Shown here: one piece after another, positions 8,488 to 21,369 of the stretch
Layout of the letters: every line of letters begins with the position of its first letter
How positions within the stretch are numbered: the first letter of the stretch is position 1
Assembly (NCBI GenBank): GCA_024398715.1
Contig: JAKSIP010000015.1
Span: 1-50,387, forward strand
DNA from: Bacteroidaceae bacterium
GTDB lineage: Bacteria > Bacteroidota > Bacteroidia > Bacteroidales > Bacteroidaceae
Reading direction: 5' to 3'
DNA length: 50,387 nt
Notes under the pieces: generated by a model
Databases searched by the model: none
What the model was told of the DNA's origin: nothing
Seen by the model: only the letters and a program-made list of their open reading frames with translations
Program-made: the position numbers and the translations under genes

Positions 8488-9434
8488 ACACCCATTATGA
8501 ATTGTGAGCTGATAGACTCGTTAGTAATAACCCTTTTTATGGTTTCGCCCAAAAGATCTGAAATGGAAAGCTGTTTCAACTTCTTGCAAGGAATAGGATT
8601 GCGATAAGGAATAGTATTGGTAAACACAATTTCCTCAAGCATTGATTCGTCAACAAGTTTAGGCGCATTACCGCTCATTACGCAGTGCGATGCCATTGCC
8701 CTTACACTCTTGGCTCCTGCCTCAATCATTGCATTGCTTGCCTTACAGATTGTTCCGGCAGTATCAACAATATCGTCAATAACAATAACATTCTTTCCCT
8801 GAACATCGCCAATAATACGGATATCATCAACAACATTGGCTTTGGTACGCGTCTTCTGGCAGAGTACCAGCGGAACGTTCAGATATTTGGCATAAACACT
8901 GGCACGCTTGCTACCTCCAACATCGGGTGCGGCAATAACAAGATCTTCAAGATGCAGATTCTGAATATACTTTGTGAAAATGATTGATGCATAAAGATGA
9001 TCTACAGGAATATCAAAGAAGCCCTGAATCTGATCAGCATGCAAGTCCATAGTGATAAGACGGTTGATACCTGCAGTGCTCAACATATCGGCAACAAGTT
9101 TTGCACCTATAGAAACACGGGGTTTGTCCTTGCGGTCCTGACGGGCCCAACCGAAATAAGGAATTACTGCAATAATACTCTTTGCGCTTGCGCGTTTGGC
9201 AGCATCGATCATCAGCAGAAGCTCCATAAGGTTGTCACTGGACGGGAATGTGGACTGGACAAGAAACACATCGCAACCACGAATGGATTCTTCGTAAGAA
9301 ACGCCAAATTCGCCGTCTGCAAAATGGGTAACGTTCATTTTGCCTAACGGACACTGTAAATACTCACAAATTTCTTTGGCCAGGTACATTGACTGGGTAC
9401 CACAAAATACCAAAAACGGATTACCGGAATTCAT
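8484..9434 (-). CDS. prs: Ribose-phosphate pyrophosphokinase
   Basis: PRPP synthase makes 5-phosphoribosyl diphosphate from ribose 5-phosphate and ATP for nucleotide, His and Trp synthesis. The 316-aa product opens MNSGNPFLVFCGTQSMYLA. It has the ATP-loop region YFGWARQDRKDKPR and the PRPP-binding signature VIVIDDIVDTAGT. The frame extends ten codons further to an ATG at 9464, but an exact -7 element sits at 9469-9462. Transcription would then begin near 9455, downstream of that ATG, so the start at 9434-9432 is preferred; it also matches the family's usual N-terminus. It shares a 4-nt overlap with the TlpA-like gene downstream. Confidence 0.95.
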   Translation of the reverse strand: MNSGNPFLVFCGTQSMYLAKEICEYLQCPLGKMNVTHFADGEFGVSYEESIRGCDVFLVQSTFPSSDNLMELLLMIDAAKRASAKSIIAVIPYFGWARQDRKDKPRVSIGAKLVADMLSTAGINRLITMDLHADQIQGFFDIPVDHLYASIIFTKYIQNLHLEDLVIAAPDVGGSKRASVYAKYLNVPLVLCQKTRTKANVVDDIRIIGDVQGKNVIVIDDIVDTAGTICKASNAMIEAGAKSVRAMASHCVMSGNAPKLVDESMLEEIVFTNTIPYRNPIPCKKLKQLSISDLLGETIKRVITNESISSQFIMGV

Positions 9435-9461
9435 TATCTGATTTGAATTGTTATTCTCCTG

Positions 9462-9469
9462 CAAAGGTA
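9462..9469 (-). promoter_or_regulatory. -7 element of prs promoter
   Basis: On the minus strand this reads TACCTTTG, an exact TAnnTTTG match, placed between ruvC and prs. It implies a leader of about 20 nt and decides the prs start codon. The -33 element is weak. Confidence 0.6.
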
Positions 9470-9484
9470 CAATTTTTTTAGCAC

Positions 9485-10084
9485 TTAAATGTTTTCAGTT
9501 ACTTTTTTATTTAAGCCGTTTACACGTTCAGGATTTTTGGCTACAAACTCTTTCCAGGATTTTGGAGCATGTCCGTCACTTTCGGGACGATCCATCTGCA
9601 GATAGTGGCAATATGCGGCGGCAAGGGCGTCGGTAGCATCCAGGAATTTGGGCATTTCGTCCGCACCGATATTCAGCATACGGCGCAGCATATCTGCGAC
9701 TTGCTCTTTGGAAGCGGCTCCGTTTCCTGTAATTGCCATCTTGATTTTCAAAGGAGCATACTCCGTAATGGGAATCTCTCGGTTAATTGCAGCCGCCATG
9801 GCTACGCCCTGGGCACGGCCAAGCTTGAGCATACTCTGCACATTTTTCCCGAAGAAAGGAGCTTCAATGGCCATCTCGTCCGGAAGATAAGACTCTATGA
9901 TTCCGGTAACACGCTTGAAAATATGTCCAAGTTTGAGATGCTGGTCTCCCGCCTTGCGCAGATCAACCACTCCCATAGCAACCATAGAAGCCTTTTTACC
10001 GACAACCCTGATGACTCCGTATCCCATGATATTGGTACCCGGATCAATTCCAAGAATTATTGTCTCTTTCTGCGTTTTTTCCAT
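9485..10084 (-). CDS. ruvC: Holliday junction resolvase RuvC
   Basis: This 199-aa endonuclease cuts Holliday junctions with the RuvAB branch-migration complex. It has the RNase H-like fold signatures: [15 protein letters not shown] with Asp14, [11 protein letters not shown] with Glu74, and [12 protein letters not shown] with Asp149/Asp152 near the C-terminal acidic site. A short charged tail follows residue 165 and is variable in the family. Length is normal to slightly long. It lies upstream of prs on the same strand, but a separate prs promoter sits in the 50-nt gap. The strong hairpin at 10103-10137 separates it from the glycogen genes. No clear promoter of its own was seen in the short gap before it. 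Confidence 0.95.
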   Translation of the reverse strand: MEKTQKETIILGIDPGTNIMGYGVIRVVGKKASMVAMGVVDLRKAGDQHLKLGHIFKRVTGIIESYLPDEMAIEAPFFGKNVQSMLKLGRAQGVAMAAAINREIPITEYAPLKIKMAITGNGAASKEQVADMLRRMLNIGADEMPKFLDATDALAAAYCHYLQMDRPESDGHAPKSWKEFVAKNPERVNGLNKKVTENI

Positions 10085-10102
10085 AAATCCCGACAGTAAG
10101 CA

Positions 10103-10137
10103 AAAAAGACGGCATTATTTTCAAATGCCGTCTTTTT
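10103..10137. terminator. Bidirectional terminator after the V-ATPase/glycogen operon
   Basis: A 14-bp perfect stem, AAAAAGACGGCATT (10103-10116) with AATGCCGTCTTTTT (10124-10137), has a 7-nt loop and T-runs on either strand. It sits 11 nt past the glycogen phosphorylase stop and is the likely end of the long operon beginning near 21973. Confidence 0.9.
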
Positions 10138-10148
10138 CAAGTCTGTAT

Positions 10149-12713
10149 TCAATAGAACCATTTTACATAGCAGAAATCCTGACGGTGCGGCAGATCCTGA
10201 CGTTTGGGGAACATTCTGTATGCTATCTTGAATGTACCCGAAACATCAATACTGACATTACCGGTAAACGTATACAGATTTCCATCCCGGGCAGTCATCT
10301 CAAGCGGACTCACTGCAACAAGTTCGTCTTTACCGTTTACAGTATTGATTGTAACAGCCTCAACACCTACAATATTGTCAAGACCCTTTTCGTCAATAAC
10401 ATACTCAACCTTATAGTTCTTGCCGGATTCGATGGTACCACCCTGTTCCGTAATATCAGTCTTACAGCAGGATACAACACCTATTGAATCCCAGCGTTCT
10501 GCAACTATTTCTTTCCAGAGTGCCAGTTCTTTAGCTTTGGCATAATCATCAGCTTTCAGATAATTTGAACGGACTGCCATCTGATTATAGAACTTGGAAT
10601 AATAGTCATCAAGCTGGCGTTTCATTGTATAGTGTGGAGCAATCTTGGCAATGGAATTCTTCATAACCTGTACCCACTCAGTAGAAAAGCCATCCTTTCC
10701 AACATTGTAGTACATAGGAATAACCTCATTCTCAAGCAGATGATAAATTGAGGCCGCATCAAGTTTGTCCTGATAATCCTGATTCTGGTATGTACGTTTG
10801 TCTGTCAGAGCCCAACCTGCGCCCTCACGATAACCTTCATACCACCATCCGTCAAGAACGGAGAAGTTTACAACACCATTCATAAGAGCTTTTTCTCCAG
10901 ATGTTCCGCTTGCCTCCAACGGACGTGTAGGTGTATTCAACCAGATATCGACACCCGATACCAGACGGCGTGCAAGATGCTTGTCATAGTTCTCAAGAAA
11001 AATAATCTTGCCCTGGAATTCCGGCATACGTGAAATATCAAGAATACGTTTGATAAGTCCCTGTCCTGCCCCATCCTGCGGATGCGCCTTACCGGTATAA
11101 AGGAATTTGACAGGATGTTGCGGATTATTTACAATCTTCTTGAGACGTTCAAGATCAGTGAACAGCAAATGGGCGCGTTTATACGTAGCAAAACGGCGGC
11201 CGAAACCTATCACCAAAGCATTGGGAGACAAATCTTCCATAAGTTTCACTACTCCGCTCGGATCTCCAAGATTCATGAGCCATGTTTCAAGGAAATGACG
11301 GCGGATATAGTCAAACAGTTTGGTTTTCAGTTCCATATGTTTATCCCATATTTCCTTGTCAGGAACAGAGTATATCTTTTCCCAATATTTCTCATTTGAC
11401 TGGTCTTTGAGGAACTCCTCTCCAAAATACTTTTTATACAACGCAAGCCATTCACTTGCAACCCAGGTCGGGAAATGGACGCCGTTGGTAACATAGCCAA
11501 CATGATTTTCCTCAGGCAGGTATCCTTTCCATATTCCACCGAACATGCGTTTTGAAACCTGTCCGTGCAACCAGCTCACACCGTTCACCTCCTGGCATGT
11601 ATTGCATGCAAAGGTAGACATACAGAAACGTTCGTTCTTGTCGCCCGGATTCATGCGGCCCATGTCCATAAGTTCATCCCAGCTTATGCCAAGCTGCTGT
11701 GCATAACCGCTCATATACTTACCAAACAAGCCCTGGTCAAAATAATCGTGCCCGGCAGGAACAGGAGTATGAACGGTATAAAGGGAACTTGCACGTACCA
11801 CTTCCATAGCCTGGTTGAATGTCAGTCCCTTACGTACATAATCTGTCAGTCTGTACAGGTTGCACAACGCGGCATGGCCTTCGTTGCAATGATAGATATC
11901 TTTCTCAATACCCAGAGTCTTGAGAGTAATCATACCGCCAATACCAAGCAGAATCTCCTGTTTGAGACGGTTTTCCCAATCACCGCCATACAGCTGCGAT
12001 GTGATTGGGCGGTCATACTCGCTGTTTTTGTCGACATCGGTATCAAGAAGATAGAGTTTGACACGTCCAACGTTAACGCGCCAGACAGCGGCATATACAG
12101 TGTAATTGATATACGGAACTTCTACAATCAGAGGCTGGCCGCTGGCGTCAAGAACACGTTCAACCGGAATGCTGTTAAAGTTCTGCGCCTCGTAATTGGC
12201 AATCTGCTGACCATCCATGGAAAGAGTCTGCGTAAAGTAGCCGTATCTGTAAAGAAAACCTACGGCAACCATATCAACATTACTGTCCGATGCCTCTTTC
12301 AAATAGTCACCGGCCAACATTCCAAGACCGCCTGAATATATTTTCAGAGCCTGGGTAAGACCATATTCCATACAGAAATATGCCACACTCGGGCGTGTTT
12401 TGTCAGGTTCTACGGAAACATATTCCTTATAGGTGTTGTAAACCTTGTCCATCCGTGCTACAAAATCGGCATCTTTGGACAAAGACTCAAGACGTTCATA
12501 CTTTAAAGTATCCAACATCAGAACAGGATTATGTCCGGTTTTGCTCCAAAGTTCGGGATCTATACTGTTGAACAGATTCTTTGCCTCTGGGGTCCAATCC
12601 CACCAGACATTATGTGACAATTCATCAAGTTTTTGCAATTTTGCAGGAATTGTAGGTTTGACCTTGATTTCGCGCCAGACGGGCGCATTTGAATTACTTG
12701 CAGCAATTTTCAT
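10149..12713 (-). CDS. glgP: Glycogen/alpha-glucan phosphorylase (GT35)
   Basis: This 854-aa cytoplasmic enzyme releases glucose 1-phosphate from the ends of glycogen or maltodextrin. The N-terminus carries an alpha-glucan phosphorylase segment with [10 protein letters not shown]. The core has [10 protein letters not shown] and the PLP-lysine region [13 protein letters not shown] near residue 605, followed by [12 protein letters not shown]. The phosphorylase Met usually found after SGTSG is Glu here, while the Lys is kept. The C-terminal 100 residues form a beta-rich extension seen in the shorter archaeal/bacterial alpha-glucan phosphorylase class. It lies 30 nt after glycogen synthase, so synthesis and breakdown of glycogen are encoded together. 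Confidence 0.92.
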   Translation of the reverse strand: MKIAASNSNAPVWREIKVKPTIPAKLQKLDELSHNVWWDWTPEAKNLFNSIDPELWSKTGHNPVLMLDTLKYERLESLSKDADFVARMDKVYNTYKEYVSVEPDKTRPSVAYFCMEYGLTQALKIYSGGLGMLAGDYLKEASDSNVDMVAVGFLYRYGYFTQTLSMDGQQIANYEAQNFNSIPVERVLDASGQPLIVEVPYINYTVYAAVWRVNVGRVKLYLLDTDVDKNSEYDRPITSQLYGGDWENRLKQEILLGIGGMITLKTLGIEKDIYHCNEGHAALCNLYRLTDYVRKGLTFNQAMEVVRASSLYTVHTPVPAGHDYFDQGLFGKYMSGYAQQLGISWDELMDMGRMNPGDKNERFCMSTFACNTCQEVNGVSWLHGQVSKRMFGGIWKGYLPEENHVGYVTNGVHFPTWVASEWLALYKKYFGEEFLKDQSNEKYWEKIYSVPDKEIWDKHMELKTKLFDYIRRHFLETWLMNLGDPSGVVKLMEDLSPNALVIGFGRRFATYKRAHLLFTDLERLKKIVNNPQHPVKFLYTGKAHPQDGAGQGLIKRILDISRMPEFQGKIIFLENYDKHLARRLVSGVDIWLNTPTRPLEASGTSGEKALMNGVVNFSVLDGWWYEGYREGAGWALTDKRTYQNQDYQDKLDAASIYHLLENEVIPMYYNVGKDGFSTEWVQVMKNSIAKIAPHYTMKRQLDDYYSKFYNQMAVRSNYLKADDYAKAKELALWKEIVAERWDSIGVVSCCKTDITEQGGTIESGKNYKVEYVIDEKGLDNIVGVEAVTINTVNGKDELVAVSPLEMTARDGNLYTFTGNVSIDVSGTFKIAYRMFPKRQDLPHRQDFCYVKWFY

Positions 12714-12743
12714 AAAATTTGCATTTTCAGTTAGTAAATTATA

Positions 12744-14390
12744 TTATTGTTTTCCACTTTTTTCCAAAGCTAGAGAATAAGCGTCAAGATAATATTTTAT
12801 AAAATGTTTCCATAAGGCTTTTTTGGCAATGGAACTTGCAGCTTTCCTTGTCTTTTCCTTTTGGGCAGGCGTCATATCCAGCCAGTCAACAATTGTATCC
12901 TTAATATCGGTTACGGCCTGTTCATAATTCCTGTCTGTACGGTGTATTACCTTGACACCGTCACGCAACTCTCCGTAATGTCCTTTCACAGAGTTTACCC
13001 AAATCCCGTAACCTGCCAGATCTGTGGTGATTGTAGGTACGGAAAAGGCAGAACTTTCAAGAGGTGTATAACCCCACGGTTCATAATAAGACGGGAACAG
13101 AGCCAAATCATGGCCTATCAGCAAATCGTAATAGGACATGTTGAATATACCGTCATTTCCATGCAGATAACACGGAACGTACAACACCTTGACATTATCG
13201 CCGGCATTGTTGTTAAGACCGGCCCAGTCAAGTGTAGCCACTATCCTATCCTCGTCAAAATTATTCAACGTATGGGTAATATACGGATTTGGCAGAGCAT
13301 ATTCACATTTCTGTCCGTTACCAAGACGGTTGGCCAGATCTTTGCGTGCACTGTCCACCCAAGCCGGAACATTGACAAGGGCAAGGACATGGTGTCCGGT
13401 ATCTGAAATATTCTCTTTCAGACTTTTCATTGCAGCAAGGAACATATCAATACCCTTGTTCCTGAATTCAAAACGGCCACCGGTAGCAATGATTGTAGTA
13501 TCGTCTCCCCAATCGGTTCCGCACAAAGCATTTGCAACTTCAAGAATCCGTTTTCTTGCAGCCTGACGCTTGTTTGAAAAATCTTCCAATGCAGGCAGGA
13601 ATCCATCTTCAAAGCCATTTACAGTAACAACATGTGGTTGAATATCAAGCAGTTGGGTACATTCACTTGAAGTAATTCCGCTAACTGTAGTAAAACAATC
13701 GACTCCATGAGCGGTACACTTCTCAATGGAATGTTTGGATTCCATATTCAGTTCCCTTGCCATCTGATCTCCGTTATATCCGGCAAAATACTCGTATAGA
13801 TCCTTGTTGTTGCCGGCAATGGAACGCCCTATCGATGTGGCATGGGTAGTGAACACTGTTGCAATCTGGCTGTGGGTATGTTTTATGAACAGAGCTCCAA
13901 GACCTGTCATCCACTCATGTGCATGATAAACCACGTTATCACACTCATCAAGGTACAGGTCATAATATTCCGATGCCACAAGATTTGCCGCATAAGAAAA
14001 CATCGATGCCTCGTCATAGTCTCCGTATGCATGCAGCGAATCGACTCCGAAAAGACTCCAGGCATCTGCGTAAATCTGATTCTTTTTAGCAAAAACAGGC
14101 ACAAAATCGACCAGTATGGCAATGGGACTTCCGGGTATATCCCATATTCCCATTCTGATTCCGATACCGTATTTGTCAAGTAGTGTCTGTCTCAGTTCCG
14201 GATACAGTTCATTGTTTTCTCTAAGCAGTTCATTCTGACCGGCAGGATTAATGTCCGGGCCGATATATATCAGAGTGGCACCTGTCTGGCGCTGCAACTC
14301 TTTGGCCTGTGTGGACAGGACGGTATATATTCCGCCCACCTTGTTGCAGACCTCCCAACTTACGGAAAAAATCAGATCCGGTTTGACCAT
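12744..14390 (-). CDS. Glycogen synthase, GT3 (eukaryote-like) type
   Basis: This 548-aa glycosyltransferase elongates glycogen from a nucleotide sugar. The start (LIFSVSWEVCNKVGGIYTVL) is the GT3/GT5 donor-site loop with the KVGG motif. The catalytic-domain motif GRFEFRNKGIDMFL is near residue 310, and YEPWGYTPLESSAFSVPTI near residue 440 holds the conserved Glu for the sugar nucleotide. The close match to animal and yeast-type GT3 sequences, rather than the GlgA GT5 type, is typical of Bacteroidales. It starts 14 nt after V-ATPase subunit K and precedes glgP, so an ion pump and glycogen storage share one transcript. Confidence 0.92.
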   Translation of the reverse strand: MVKPDLIFSVSWEVCNKVGGIYTVLSTQAKELQRQTGATLIYIGPDINPAGQNELLRENNELYPELRQTLLDKYGIGIRMGIWDIPGSPIAILVDFVPVFAKKNQIYADAWSLFGVDSLHAYGDYDEASMFSYAANLVASEYYDLYLDECDNVVYHAHEWMTGLGALFIKHTHSQIATVFTTHATSIGRSIAGNNKDLYEYFAGYNGDQMARELNMESKHSIEKCTAHGVDCFTTVSGITSSECTQLLDIQPHVVTVNGFEDGFLPALEDFSNKRQAARKRILEVANALCGTDWGDDTTIIATGGRFEFRNKGIDMFLAAMKSLKENISDTGHHVLALVNVPAWVDSARKDLANRLGNGQKCEYALPNPYITHTLNNFDEDRIVATLDWAGLNNNAGDNVKVLYVPCYLHGNDGIFNMSYYDLLIGHDLALFPSYYEPWGYTPLESSAFSVPTITTDLAGYGIWVNSVKGHYGELRDGVKVIHRTDRNYEQAVTDIKDTIVDWLDMTPAQKEKTRKAASSIAKKALWKHFIKYYLDAYSLALEKSGKQ

Positions 14391-14404
14391 AAAAAATCAG
14401 GCGG

Positions 14405-16721
<2,317 letters not shown>

Positions 16722-16725
<4 letters not shown>

Positions 16726-17345
16726 ACCGCAGCAACCTCCTCATCATTATTATTACGGCGTTGTTCAAGCAGAGACTTGAGTATCTTCTGGCTTGATTTG
16801 GAAAGATTTTCCTCGTCTTCCATATAACGCTTTATTTTTCTTATTGCATCCTGATAGCCCGGAATCTGGACCTTCTCAAAAAGATTGACTTTCTGGGTTG
16901 TCTTCTTGCGGGCTTTCTCCAATAGAGCCAGCTTTGCACGGGTAAACTCGCACAGAATTGCAGTTCCGGCAAGTTTTTTCAGTATCTCTATTCCATCATA
17001 ATACCACGCAGGAGTACCGAACATGGAAAATGGAGCAACCTCAAAATCTATACTGTCCAGCACCGGAATACGTGTACCGGCAATCTTTTTGATATCAAGA
17101 TGCACATCTGCAACCTTAATCAGCGATGCATCAAACTCATTCCACAGGGCATTCATGGAATCGTAGCAGGAAATCTGCTGTTCCAATTCCTGTTCCAAAC
17201 GGCGGGCATCGTCTTTGCAATGCTTGACCTCAATACGCAAGGCACTCTCCTTGCTCTTGATGATAGGCAAGGTGCGCACGCGTATCTTGAGCTGTTTCTC
17301 AAGCTGTTGCAGCGATGTCTTGTTATATTGGAACTTTATTGCCAT
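16722..17345 (-). CDS. V-type ATPase subunit D (central shaft)
   Basis: This 207-aa, mostly helical protein forms the rotating central stalk. The start (MAIKFQYNKTSLQQLEKQL) and the C-terminal helix (LLEKARKKTTQKVNLFEKV) show the long antiparallel coiled coil expected, with the family motif KVNLFEK. Length is normal. It lies 6 nt after subunit B and overlaps subunit I by 4 nt. No subunit F, the usual partner of D, is encoded nearby. Confidence 0.93.
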
Positions 17346-17351
17346 CCAGTA

Positions 17352-18677
17352 TTATTTTTCTTTAGGCCAGTATGTATCAATAATCTCTGCCTTGATGTTA
17401 ACCTCCTGCGGAGTAAAATATTTTGCAAACAGACCCCATGTCACATCCAGCATCTCCGTTGTGTCCAGATTGACATCAATAGCAAGCAGTTTTTCACTGT
17501 AATCCTTTGCAAAACTGAGTGTACGTTCATCGTAATCGGTCAAATCAAAACCGTTCTCAAGTTTAGTCTTGGCATTGGCGGCATCGGCATACAGACGTAC
17601 TGCAGCATTCATAACCTGCGGATGGTCCTTACGGGTCTTCTTGCCGTTAACCAGCTGTTTCAAACGTGAAAGTGAACGGAACGGGTCAACAATAACCTTA
17701 CCCACGTCACTGTCGCGGCGCAGGAACAGCTGACCTTCTGTAATATAACCAGTATTGTCCGGAACGGCATGGGTAATGTCTCCGCCGGACAATGTTGTAA
17801 CGGCAATAATTGTAATGGAACCGCCTGTCGGGAACTGCACCGCTTTCTCATATATCTTTGCCAGATCAGAATATAGGGAGCCTGGCATTGAGTCTTTTGA
17901 AGGAATCTGGTCCATACGGTTTGACACAATGGCCAGCGCATCGGCATACGATGTCATATCACTCAACAGCACAAGCACTTTCTCATTCTTCTGAACCGCA
18001 AAATACTCCGCAGCAGTAAGCGCCATATCAGGCACAAGCAGGCGCTCTACTGCAGGGTCTTCTGTTGTATTCATAAAACTGACAATACGGTCCAAAGCGC
18101 CGGCAGCAGAGAAAACGTTCTTGAAATACAGGTAGTCATCGTTGGTCATACCCATACCTCCAAGAATAATCTTGTCTGCCTTTGCACGCATGGCAACTGT
18201 TGCCATAACCTGGTTGAAAGGCTGGTCAGGATCTGCAAAGAAAGGAATCTTCTGACCTGACACAAGCGTATTGTTAAGGTCAATACCTGCAATACCCGTT
18301 GCAATCAGCTCGGAAGGCTGTTTTCTGCGGACAGGATTGACGGACGGACCGCCAATTTCAACCTCCTGTCCCTCTATGGGAGCACCACCGTCAATAGGGT
18401 CACCGTATGCATTGAAGAAACGCCCGGCAAGTTCGTCGCTCACCTTCAAGGAAGGAGCCTTGCCAAGAAAAACAACCTCGGCATTTGTAGGGATACCGTT
18501 TGTTCCGCGGAACACCTGCAGAGTAACCTGATTACCGGCAATCTTTACAACCTGAGCCAGACGGCCGTCAATGACGGCAAGCTCGTCATACCCTACTCCG
18601 GTAGCGTTCAGCGAACAGGTTGCCTTGGTTATCTGACTAATCTTTGTATATATCTTTTGAAACGCTTGTGCAGACAT
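17352..18677 (-). CDS. V-type ATPase subunit B (regulatory nucleotide-binding)
   Basis: This 441-aa subunit alternates with subunit A in the V1 head. It lacks a true P-loop: the corresponding site reads LVSGQKIPFFADPD. It has the B-type motifs FNTTEDPAVERLL-like (FMNTTEDPAVERLL) and VLLSDMTSYADALA, and the arginine-containing tail region around LSRLKQLVNGKKTRKDH. Spacing is 27 nt after subunit A and 6 nt before D. Length is slightly shorter than the 460-aa norm, as in other Bacteroidales. Confidence 0.94.
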   Translation of the reverse strand: MSAQAFQKIYTKISQITKATCSLNATGVGYDELAVIDGRLAQVVKIAGNQVTLQVFRGTNGIPTNAEVVFLGKAPSLKVSDELAGRFFNAYGDPIDGGAPIEGQEVEIGGPSVNPVRRKQPSELIATGIAGIDLNNTLVSGQKIPFFADPDQPFNQVMATVAMRAKADKIILGGMGMTNDDYLYFKNVFSAAGALDRIVSFMNTTEDPAVERLLVPDMALTAAEYFAVQKNEKVLVLLSDMTSYADALAIVSNRMDQIPSKDSMPGSLYSDLAKIYEKAVQFPTGGSITIIAVTTLSGGDITHAVPDNTGYITEGQLFLRRDSDVGKVIVDPFRSLSRLKQLVNGKKTRKDHPQVMNAAVRLYADAANAKTKLENGFDLTDYDERTLSFAKDYSEKLLAIDVNLDTTEMLDVTWGLFAKYFTPQEVNIKAEIIDTYWPKEK

Positions 18678-18704
18678 AATAGTATAAGTTAAAAGGAGTG
18701 TTCA

Positions 18705-20462
18705 TCAGGAAATTTTACGTTCCATTACAAGAGCGTCCAACTCCTTATTGTATTTGTTGTAATTGTCAGACTCAAACTCACAATAGTTTATCTGCTTGCA
18801 GACATTTATCAGTTTCTTGAAATAATCAATAACCTCAAGGAATCCTTCAAACTTGAATTCCGCGCGGCAGATATCAATAACACGGTTGACAATAGTCTCC
18901 TGACGGCGTAATGGCGTAACGGCATCAACATCGTCAAAAGCATCCTGCTGCAGAATTGCATAATCAATCAGTTCAGACTTCCAGAAAGTTATGTGATAGT
19001 CAACCGGAACACCGTCATCACCAAGAATATTGATCTGCTCAGCAATTTCCTTGCCGCGCAGCAAACGGGTCTTCAGTTCATTAACCTTATCTATCCAATC
19101 TCCGTTGATATGTTCCTGTATATATTCATCAAACTCGGGATAATCCAGATACTTTGAATAGGAATCAATAGGATTAATGGCCGGATAGCGTTTCTTGTCT
19201 GCCCGTTCCTGTTCCAACGCATAGAAACAGCGTGCCACTTTCTTTGTATTCTCAGTAACAGGTTCCTTAAGGTTACCTCCAGCCGGAGACACAGTTCCGA
19301 TAAATGTGATGGAACCTGTCTTTCCGTTATTCAGTTCAACATAACCGGCACGGCCGTAGAAGTTGGCAATGATACTTGAAATATCCATAGGGAACGCATC
19401 CGGACCAGGCAGTTCCTCCATACGGTTGGACATCTCACGCAGAGCCTGTGCCCAACGGCTGGTAGAGTCTGCCATAAGCAGAACCTTCAAACCCATGGAA
19501 CGGTAATACTCGGCAATTGACATAGCTGTATAGACAGAAGCTTCGCGCGCTGCAACAGGCATGTTTGATGTATTTGCAATAATGATTGTACGTTCCATCA
19601 GCTTGCGCCCGGTATGCGGGTCATCAAGTTCAGGGAACTCTGTAAAGATTTCAACAACCTCGTTGGCACGTTCACCGCAAGCTGCAATGATAACTATGTC
19701 GGCCTCGGCCTGTTTTGAAATGGCATGCTGCAGCACTGTTTTTCCAGTACCGAACGGACCGGGAATAAATCCCGTACCACCCTCTACAATAGGGTTAAGA
19801 GTATCTATCGAGCGAACTCCAGTTTCAAGCAGTTTGAAAGGACGCGGTTTGACGGCATAATTGACCATTGGAATCTTGACCGGCCATTTCTGGATCATAT
19901 TCAGATCCATGGTTTCACCCTTATCGTTTTCAAGAACGGCAATATTGTCAATTACACGGTAATCACCCTCGCCGGCAATACTCTTGATAGTCCATTCACC
20001 TTGAAGTGTAAACGGAGTCATAATTTTCAGTTTCTGGAAGTTCTCCTCAACCTCTCCAAGCCATGCGGAATGAGCCACTTTATCTCCCGCCTTGCATAAC
20101 GGAACAAAATGCCACAGCTTGTCATTATCCAGCGGATAAGTATATTGGCCGCGTTTGAGAAATACACCTGTCATCTTATCCAGGTCATTCTGCAAACCAT
20201 CGTAATTATGAGACAACATACCCGGACCGAGTGTAACCTCAAGCATGTGTCCTGCAAACTCAGCAGGAGCACCTACCTTAAGACCACGGGTACTTTCAAA
20301 AACCTGAACATAAACACTGTCTCCAACAACCTTGATAACCTCGCTCATCAGTTTGTCTCCACCTGTTTCTATATAACAGATTTCGTTCTGACTTACAGGG
20401 CCGTCAACCTTTAAGGTCACCATGTTGGCAATGACACCGTTTACAACACCTTTTGTAGCCAT
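18705..20462 (-). CDS. V-type ATPase catalytic subunit A
   Basis: This 585-aa catalytic subunit hydrolyses or makes ATP. The Walker A motif is GPFGTGKTV (about residues 234-242), with Thr in place of the more usual Ser. The catalytic Glu lies in CGERANEVVEIFTEFPEL and the Walker B in VLLMADSTSRWAQALRE. The non-homologous region specific to subunit A occupies roughly residues 110-190. Length is normal. It starts 17 nt after the DUF2764 gene stop. Confidence 0.95.
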   Translation of the reverse strand: MATKGVVNGVIANMVTLKVDGPVSQNEICYIETGGDKLMSEVIKVVGDSVYVQVFESTRGLKVGAPAEFAGHMLEVTLGPGMLSHNYDGLQNDLDKMTGVFLKRGQYTYPLDNDKLWHFVPLCKAGDKVAHSAWLGEVEENFQKLKIMTPFTLQGEWTIKSIAGEGDYRVIDNIAVLENDKGETMDLNMIQKWPVKIPMVNYAVKPRPFKLLETGVRSIDTLNPIVEGGTGFIPGPFGTGKTVLQHAISKQAEADIVIIAACGERANEVVEIFTEFPELDDPHTGRKLMERTIIIANTSNMPVAAREASVYTAMSIAEYYRSMGLKVLLMADSTSRWAQALREMSNRMEELPGPDAFPMDISSIIANFYGRAGYVELNNGKTGSITFIGTVSPAGGNLKEPVTENTKKVARCFYALEQERADKKRYPAINPIDSYSKYLDYPEFDEYIQEHINGDWIDKVNELKTRLLRGKEIAEQINILGDDGVPVDYHITFWKSELIDYAILQQDAFDDVDAVTPLRRQETIVNRVIDICRAEFKFEGFLEVIDYFKKLINVCKQINYCEFESDNYNKYNKELDALVMERKIS

Positions 20463-20479
20463 ATAATAACAATTATTTT

Positions 20480-21346
20480 TTATTCAAAATTCTGCGGCAC
20501 ATTTACATCCGCCTTAAAATCCGCAATAATTGAACGCAGCATTCTGTTTCCAAGTTCAGCATCCAGTCTTATCCAGCGGTCAACAATCACAAGCTTTGAG
20601 ATAAAAACAAACAAAGCCTCAACCGTAAAGTAATTGAAGAAAGAATTTTCCTCAAGCCAGTTCCACTTGAGCGTATCAATCAGTTTTTCTTTCTTTGTAA
20701 GATCCTGTTCCTGGTCAATGCGCATAACCTCATCAAAATAATCAAGTTCCATGGACAGTCCCCAATCTCTTGATCCCGATGTGCGCAACGCACGTGCAAC
20801 AGCATCGTCTCCCATTATTGCGTCATCTGCCTTCAGCGCATACCTTCTGACAGTACAGGCAGAAAGCAGATTTTTCACATTCCTGTTGAACCAATACCAC
20901 TCACGAACAAATCTGTTATTCACAGAGCAGGCATAGTCATAATAAAAACGGTTCAATCCATTCCTTGCATATACTCCAAGTTCTGCAGGAGTAGCATGCT
21001 GGTTCTGGGATACATATTCAAAGTATTCTGTCAGGAAAGAAAACATATACACGGGATAATCATAATCCTGTACCTCAGCACCCTTCTCCACACTTTGGAC
21101 AAAGTCTTCAATATCTGTCCTGTCATAAAGCGGACACCTGTCACCGGCAATATTGCCGTTACCGGCAAGTATATCGAGAATATTCAGATTATCATACTGC
21201 AGATACGGCAATTCAAGCAGACGGCGGTCCTTTTCCGTAACAAAAGGCAGCACATCTTCCTTAAACTGCTGCACAGAATACGGAAGCTTGCTGTCTTCCA
21301 TATTGATCTGCGCCAGGCCTGCTACAAGAAAGTGATAATCTTTCAT
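20480..21346 (-). CDS. DUF2764 protein, likely V-ATPase subunit C equivalent
   Basis: This 288-aa, helix-rich soluble protein opens MKDYHFLVAGLAQINMEDSK, matching the YYFLVAGL start I know from DUF2764 proteins encoded in Bacteroidetes V-ATPase operons. Its place between E and A is that of subunit C (the d-like collar joining rotor shaft and ring) in other operons, so I infer that role. The ATG at 21346 is preferred over an in-frame GTG at 21355. No transmembrane segment is seen. It is 23 nt after subunit E. Confidence 0.82.
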   Translation of the reverse strand: MKDYHFLVAGLAQINMEDSKLPYSVQQFKEDVLPFVTEKDRRLLELPYLQYDNLNILDILAGNGNIAGDRCPLYDRTDIEDFVQSVEKGAEVQDYDYPVYMFSFLTEYFEYVSQNQHATPAELGVYARNGLNRFYYDYACSVNNRFVREWYWFNRNVKNLLSACTVRRYALKADDAIMGDDAVARALRTSGSRDWGLSMELDYFDEVMRIDQEQDLTKKEKLIDTLKWNWLEENSFFNYFTVEALFVFISKLVIVDRWIRLDAELGNRMLRSIIADFKADVNVPQNFE

Positions 21347-21369
21347 AAAATCCACACCATTACACGGAA

